NCBI RefSeq assembly: GCF_026891935.1
Contig: NZ_JAPTGC010000006.1
Coordinates: 62,001-126,000, forward strand
DNA length: 64,000 nucleotides
Direction of reading: 5' to 3'
Origin: Methanocorpusculum vombati
GTDB lineage: Archaea; Halobacteriota; Methanomicrobia; Methanomicrobiales; Methanocorpusculaceae
Positions 60,384-64,000 of this stretch are shown one piece after another. Both the position numbers and the translations under genes were made by a program. How positions within the stretch are numbered: position 1 is the first letter of the stretch; the number at the start of each line of letters is the position of its first letter. The notes under the pieces were generated by a model. It saw nothing but the letters and a program-made list of their open reading frames with translations. It ran no database searches and was not told the DNA's origin.

Positions 60384-63300
60384 TCATATGCTTTGCCGGA
60401 TATTCATGCTTTCGTCCGCATCCCGCCGGTCATCAAACAAAGCCGCTAACCCGGATTCATCCAAAGACACTTCCATGATGCCGCCGTCCTGGGCAAAGTA
60501 GATGCAGGCGGATGCCTCCACGAAAAAGAGCCGGCGAACCGCAGCGGCATAGATGGAGACCTGACGCCGGTAGTTTCTCAGTTCGTCTGCTCCAGCAGTA
60601 TGCAGGGAACCGGATTTGTAGTCGATGATGCGCCAGGTTCCGTCGGTATACCGTACAAGCCGGTCAATAGCACCGGTACACTGCCTGCCGCAGATCTCAG
60701 CCGAGAACGGCAGCTCACAGAACTCCTCGGCAACGTTCTGCATCAGAGGAGAGGTACGAAATGTTTCATATGCATGTTCAAGAGAGATACGTGCCTCCGC
60801 ATTCAGCCGGTAACGTCTGCACAGCATGGCAGCATCCTGTCCCTGAAATACTCCGTGCAGAGCCGTTCCGTAAACCGCGGACGCAGATATAGTGCAGGTG
60901 GTCTCCCGATCCGGATGGTTCAGGCGGGTTGCGCTGACCGGGCGTCCTGCGGGGTCGCGGCGTTTGGCCGTCTCTTTCCTGACATACTGATAGTCTGCGG
61001 GAAGAGACGGGATTTTCGCAGGCACAGGGGTATCAGATACGGCATTTTCGTCAGAAACATACTCGGTAACGGAAATCTCAACCGGGATTCCGTCATCCGT
61101 TGCAAACGTAAACGACGATGAACTCTCCTGCGGGAGGAGATATGCGGCAAGCCATGCGGCACGGCTGTTCTTCGGCGGAAAGTTACTGCCCTGCACATAG
61201 GACAGAATCAGATGATCCCGTGCCCGTGTCATGGCAACATAGAACAGCCGTTTCTTCTCTGCAATCTCTTTTGCATCCCGGACTTCGCGGGTGAACATCT
61301 TCACAAACGTATCCGCAGCCCGGTCTCCGGCGCCGTACATCCGGAGCGGCAGACCCACACCGAGATCTTTGTCAAGCACAAGGCCGGTTCCGGGAGGAGA
61401 GATCGTGCTGTCAAGATTTGCAAGGATTACAATCGGGAACTCCAGTCCTTTTGCGGCATGCACGGTCATAATCCGTACCGCATCGCCTTCCGGCAGATCG
61501 ATCTGTGCGACACTCTCCTTGATCTCCTGCTCAGCGCCGGTTGCAAGCATCCGTACAAACTCCGGCAGCGGCATCGCGCGTCTGCGTACCTGGGAACGGG
61601 CAAGTCCGATCAGCTTCTCCAGATTTGCAAGAGCATACCTGCCGTTCTGCATGCCGCCATACACCGCGTACATGCCGGATTCGCGCAGAATCCGCCGCAG
61701 AAGTTCCGGCAGCGGCTCAGTTCCGGCAGCGGTCTGCCACTCCTTCAGCCGGGCAGCAGCGGCCGCAATCCGGGACCCGGGATGTTCCGCAGCATACCGG
61801 CGAACACGTCCATAGTAGCTGCCGCCGCCCACAATGCAGAGTTCCGTATCCGGAATGCCGAAGTACGGGGAACGCAGAACACCGTAGAGCGCAATATCAT
61901 CGCCCAGACCGGCAACAACCGAGAGAAGCTGGGTGATGTCGGCAACCTCCTGCGAGCGGTAGAATCCCTGGCTTTTGTAGATGCTGTAGGGAACATCCGC
62001 CTCACGCAGGGCATGCTCAATCATCGCCTGACTGTTGCGGGTCTCCAGCAGAACGGCAACGTCCCCGAACCGTGCCGGACGCAGGTTAGCCCCGTCCCGG
62101 ATCATTATGCCCGAGGCGATCAGTTCCCGGATACGTGCGGCAATTGCCCGTGCTTCAAGAAGCGTATCAGGAGAAGATCCGTCAGGAATGGTTTTGAGAA
62201 TCTGTACCGTTCCTGTGTCCGTTTTGCGTTCCGGGGAGACGGAGATGGGATCATAGCCGACATCCCATGCCTCGGCGGTCTCGGAAAACAGACGGGAAAA
62301 GATGGTGTTCACCACACCCAGAACCTCTTTCGTACTGCGGAAACTGATGTCAAGGGCAACCGGATCTGTCCCGCAGCCGGCGGTTATTCTCTCCTGCATG
62401 GCGTTCACCTCGCAGATGTCGGCGTTGCGGAACGCATAGATCGACTGTTTCGGATCACCGACGATGAAGACCGCATCATTAGACGGGGTAAGAGCACCGA
62501 TGATCTTCCAGACGATGGCAGACTGTGCCGGGTCGGTGTCCTGTACTTCGTCAACGAGGATGTAGGAGAAACGCCGCTGAAGTGCATGCAGAACGCCCGG
62601 AATCTCAATAACCTCTGCGGTCATGCGGATGAGGTCCTCAAAGTCCAGCGCTCCCCGCTGCTGTTTCTCCTGGAGGTAGCTGCGGTAAACCTCGTCGGTT
62701 ACGCGGCCAAGCGCGGCAATCACCCGGACACTCTCGCGGGAGAAGGCATCGTCGGGATCCGGAATCTGATTCCATCCCTTCGGAACCATCTCCACCGCAG
62801 ACTTCAGCACGGCAAACGATCTCCGCAGCCGGTCAAGGTCTGCACCGAACACGCCCCGACTGCCGATCCGTGCGCCGGTTTTGCTTCCGTTTGCCTCCTG
62901 AACTGCGGCCACAGCAGTGCAGAACGTTTCCGCATCGGCATCAGCCGTAAGCTGTCGGAGAGCCGGAAGAATCCGGCGGAGATACGCTGCGCCGGAATCG
63001 GTGCAGTCTCCGTAGCACTCTGCAAGATCGATCAGATCCGCAACAGCATCCGGAGTATCCCCGGAGAAGAATACCGCCTGCCGTTCCCGGACAGCCGCAA
63101 GCATCAGCCGCCGCCACTCCCGGATACAGGCATCCATTTCTTCCTCGGTCTTTGGGAAATGGTGCCGGAACTCAGGATACTTTGGAAGAAGTTCGGCAAT
63201 CACCTTTTCCGGAACGGCCACATCCTCAAACAGCAGGGCACAATCCTGATACAAAGACTCCGGAGGCCGAATGAGAACATTGCGGATGAGTGTTGTCGTC

Positions 63301-63719
63301 AGTACCTGCTTTTCCATCTCGTCCAGAATGTCAAAACCGGGATCAAGACCTGCGTCCAGCGCGAACTCCCGCAGAACCGATGCGCAGAATCCGTGAAACG
63401 TGGTGATAGATGCGCGGAAGAACTCATCGAGAATACCGGTCCAGAATCGGTACTCGTCTGCACCGGATGCGGCGTCGGCAAGCGCATGGATGTCGGACGC
63501 AATTCTCTCGCGCATCTCGCTTGCGGCCTTCTCGGTGAAGGTCAGAGCAAGAACCTCGGAAACGGTTGCGGTACCTTTTTGTTTCCGCAGATGCATCAGA
63601 AGCGCCAGATAGCGTTTGCTCAGCAGGAACGTCTTGCCGGTACCGGCACCTGCCGTTACGCAGAGGCTCTTTCCCATTGCAAGTGCCTCCTTCTGCCGGA
63701 CGGTCAGGTCCGGTATCAT
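60384..63719 (-). CDS. addA: AddA-like UvrD helicase/PD-(D/E)XK nuclease
   Basis: 1,111 residues. Helicase: Q-like TVRQKEALAM, Walker A TAGAGTGKT (about 22-30), LALTFTEKAA, Walker B ILVDEVQDTDP, VGDPKQSIYAFR, ISFRSTKEV, MTVHAAKGLEFPIVI and YVAMTRARDHLIL. C-terminal nuclease: GTALHGVFQG, then AIDRLVRY and RIIDYKSG with the D...D-Y-K catalytic pattern. This is the AddA (RexA) layout for double-strand-break end resection. It overlaps the upstream AddB-like gene by 4 nt (ATGA). Long open frames on the opposite strand here are composition shadows. Confidence 0.9.
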   Translation of the reverse strand: MIPDLTVRQKEALAMGKSLCVTAGAGTGKTFLLSKRYLALLMHLRKQKGTATVSEVLALTFTEKAASEMRERIASDIHALADAASGADEYRFWTGILDEFFRASITTFHGFCASVLREFALDAGLDPGFDILDEMEKQVLTTTLIRNVLIRPPESLYQDCALLFEDVAVPEKVIAELLPKYPEFRHHFPKTEEEMDACIREWRRLMLAAVRERQAVFFSGDTPDAVADLIDLAECYGDCTDSGAAYLRRILPALRQLTADADAETFCTAVAAVQEANGSKTGARIGSRGVFGADLDRLRRSFAVLKSAVEMVPKGWNQIPDPDDAFSRESVRVIAALGRVTDEVYRSYLQEKQQRGALDFEDLIRMTAEVIEIPGVLHALQRRFSYILVDEVQDTDPAQSAIVWKIIGALTPSNDAVFIVGDPKQSIYAFRNADICEVNAMQERITAGCGTDPVALDISFRSTKEVLGVVNTIFSRLFSETAEAWDVGYDPISVSPERKTDTGTVQILKTIPDGSSPDTLLEARAIAARIRELIASGIMIRDGANLRPARFGDVAVLLETRNSQAMIEHALREADVPYSIYKSQGFYRSQEVADITQLLSVVAGLGDDIALYGVLRSPYFGIPDTELCIVGGGSYYGRVRRYAAEHPGSRIAAAAARLKEWQTAAGTEPLPELLRRILRESGMYAVYGGMQNGRYALANLEKLIGLARSQVRRRAMPLPEFVRMLATGAEQEIKESVAQIDLPEGDAVRIMTVHAAKGLEFPIVILANLDSTISPPGTGLVLDKDLGVGLPLRMYGAGDRAADTFVKMFTREVRDAKEIAEKKRLFYVAMTRARDHLILSYVQGSNFPPKNSRAAWLAAYLLPQESSSSFTFATDDGIPVEISVTEYVSDENAVSDTPVPAKIPSLPADYQYVRKETAKRRDPAGRPVSATRLNHPDRETTCTISASAVYGTALHGVFQGQDAAMLCRRYRLNAEARISLEHAYETFRTSPLMQNVAEEFCELPFSAEICGRQCTGAIDRLVRYTDGTWRIIDYKSGSLHTAGADELRNYRRQVSIYAAAVRRLFFVEASACIYFAQDGGIMEVSLDESGLAALFDDRRDADESMNIRQSI

Positions 63720-64000
63720 ATATCCCCTCCGGCCAGAGACCGCAGGCGGTCAAACCGGCAGATAAACCGCTCGCGGCAGTGTTCGCAGGATGCTTTATCG
63801 TAGATTGGCTGACACCTGCCCTGCTGCATACCGGCACGGCAGCGTGCCGCATGGATCAGGGCACCGGGTACAAAACAGTCCGTATCACGGCTCAGCGGAT
63901 CGGTCTCTTCAACCGCGCCCGCCGCTATCCGGTAGTAGGTTCCCCCGCCCCGCGTCCAGTCGGGATGAAGATGTTCCATTGCCGCAAGGTAGAGCGGAAG
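63716..64000 (-). CDS. AddB-like PD-(D/E)XK nuclease, C-terminal end (partial)
   Basis: The frame is open to the window edge (base 64000), so only the last 94 residues are seen; the Met at 63979 is internal. LPLYLAAMEHLHPDW resembles the segment after the QxxxY/LPLY nuclease motif. The end has Cys residues in ARCRAGMQQGRCQPIYD, CEHCRERFICRFD, typical of the C-terminal 4Fe-4S site in AddB and Cas4-like nucleases. Stop overlaps the AddA-like start. Confidence 0.75.
   Translation of the reverse strand, partial: LPLYLAAMEHLHPDWTRGGGTYYRIAAGAVEETDPLSRDTDCFVPGALIHAARCRAGMQQGRCQPIYDKASCEHCRERFICRFDRLRSLAGGDI

Noticed and set aside
61212-63803. 863-codon open frame on the plus strand opposite the AddA-like gene
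   Set aside because: No start context or recognisable domain; it mirrors the codon bias of the well-supported helicase on the other strand and has Arg/His/Cys-rich composition typical of a shadow frame.
1-64000. CRISPR arrays, transposases, integrases or attachment-site repeats
   Set aside because: No regularly spaced repeats or transposase/integrase motifs were seen on either strand.

Overview
The window is a gene-dense stretch of a euryarchaeal chromosome, most likely a methanogen of the order Methanomicrobiales (Methanocorpusculum-like; the order is a fairly safe inference, the genus is a guess). Reasons: TATA-binding protein, replication factor C small subunit, Alba, family-B DNA polymerase, archaeal class I CCA-adding enzyme and an RPA-associated OB-fold protein; TATA boxes about 26 nt upstream of many start codons, implying leaderless mRNAs; and methanogen-type proteins (COG1361 surface protein with a LolD/MacB ABC pair, Thr/Pro-rich surface protein, ACT/DUF5612 regulator, a TiaS-like HTH protein, a double-cubane-cluster reductase pair). 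No rRNA, CRISPR array, phage or intact insertion sequence was seen. One tRNA gene (Gly, anticodon CCC) is present.

Layout. 1-4.3 kb: partial rlmE, moaA, a divergent glutamine-synthetase-like gene and a transglutaminase-like protein. 4.3-7 kb (minus): radical SAM/SPASM protein and rfcS. 7-11.2 kb (plus): a DNA-repair-type operon of RPA-associated OB protein, PdeM-like phosphoesterase and Lhr-type helicase. 11.4-15.7 kb: TBP, acyl-CoA synthetase, and an ATP-driven double-cubane reductase with its activator. 15.8-17.5 kb: class I fructose-1,6-bisphosphatase followed 3 nt later by a shortened, catalytically degenerate relative of archaeal FBP aldolase/phosphatase. 17.7-20.8 kb (minus): surface protein plus ABC exporter. 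21-22.5 kb: a degenerate ADP-ribosylglycohydrolase-fold protein coupled to a TPR protein. 22.5-28.1 kb: a 1,132-residue adhesin flanked on both sides by gene-poor, hairpin-rich DNA with a few tiny ORFs; this is the most accessory-looking part. 28.1-32.2 kb: glyA, DHPS-like gene, thpR, cca. 32.2-38.7 kb: small enzymes, an RNase HI-TrmO fusion, Mrp/Nbp35 ATPase, peroxiredoxin, TspO, Sua5/YrdC, ACT protein and tRNA-Gly. 38.9-47.4 kb (plus): second large surface protein, dcd, mdh, polB and the canonical glnA. 47.5-54.6 kb: DEAD-box helicase, DUF362 ferredoxin, DUF92 membrane protein, ACT regulator, homoserine dehydrogenase and HTH/TiaS-like protein. 54.6-57.4 kb: FKBP lipoprotein and a membrane protein/helical protein/SPFH-zinc-ribbon set. 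57.4-64 kb (minus): anion transporter, small OB-like protein, Alba, asd and an AddA/AddB-type helicase-nuclease (the last gene is cut by the window edge).

The observations I consider most worth following are the two apparent pseudoenzymes (FBP aldolase/phosphatase-like at 16709-17548 and ADP-ribosylglycohydrolase-like at 21003-21998), the RNase HI-TrmO fusion at 33692-34558, the HTH/TiaS-like gene after hom, the SPFH/zinc-ribbon set, and several small leaderless ORFs and structured intergenic segments. All function assignments come from reading motifs by eye; no database search was possible.
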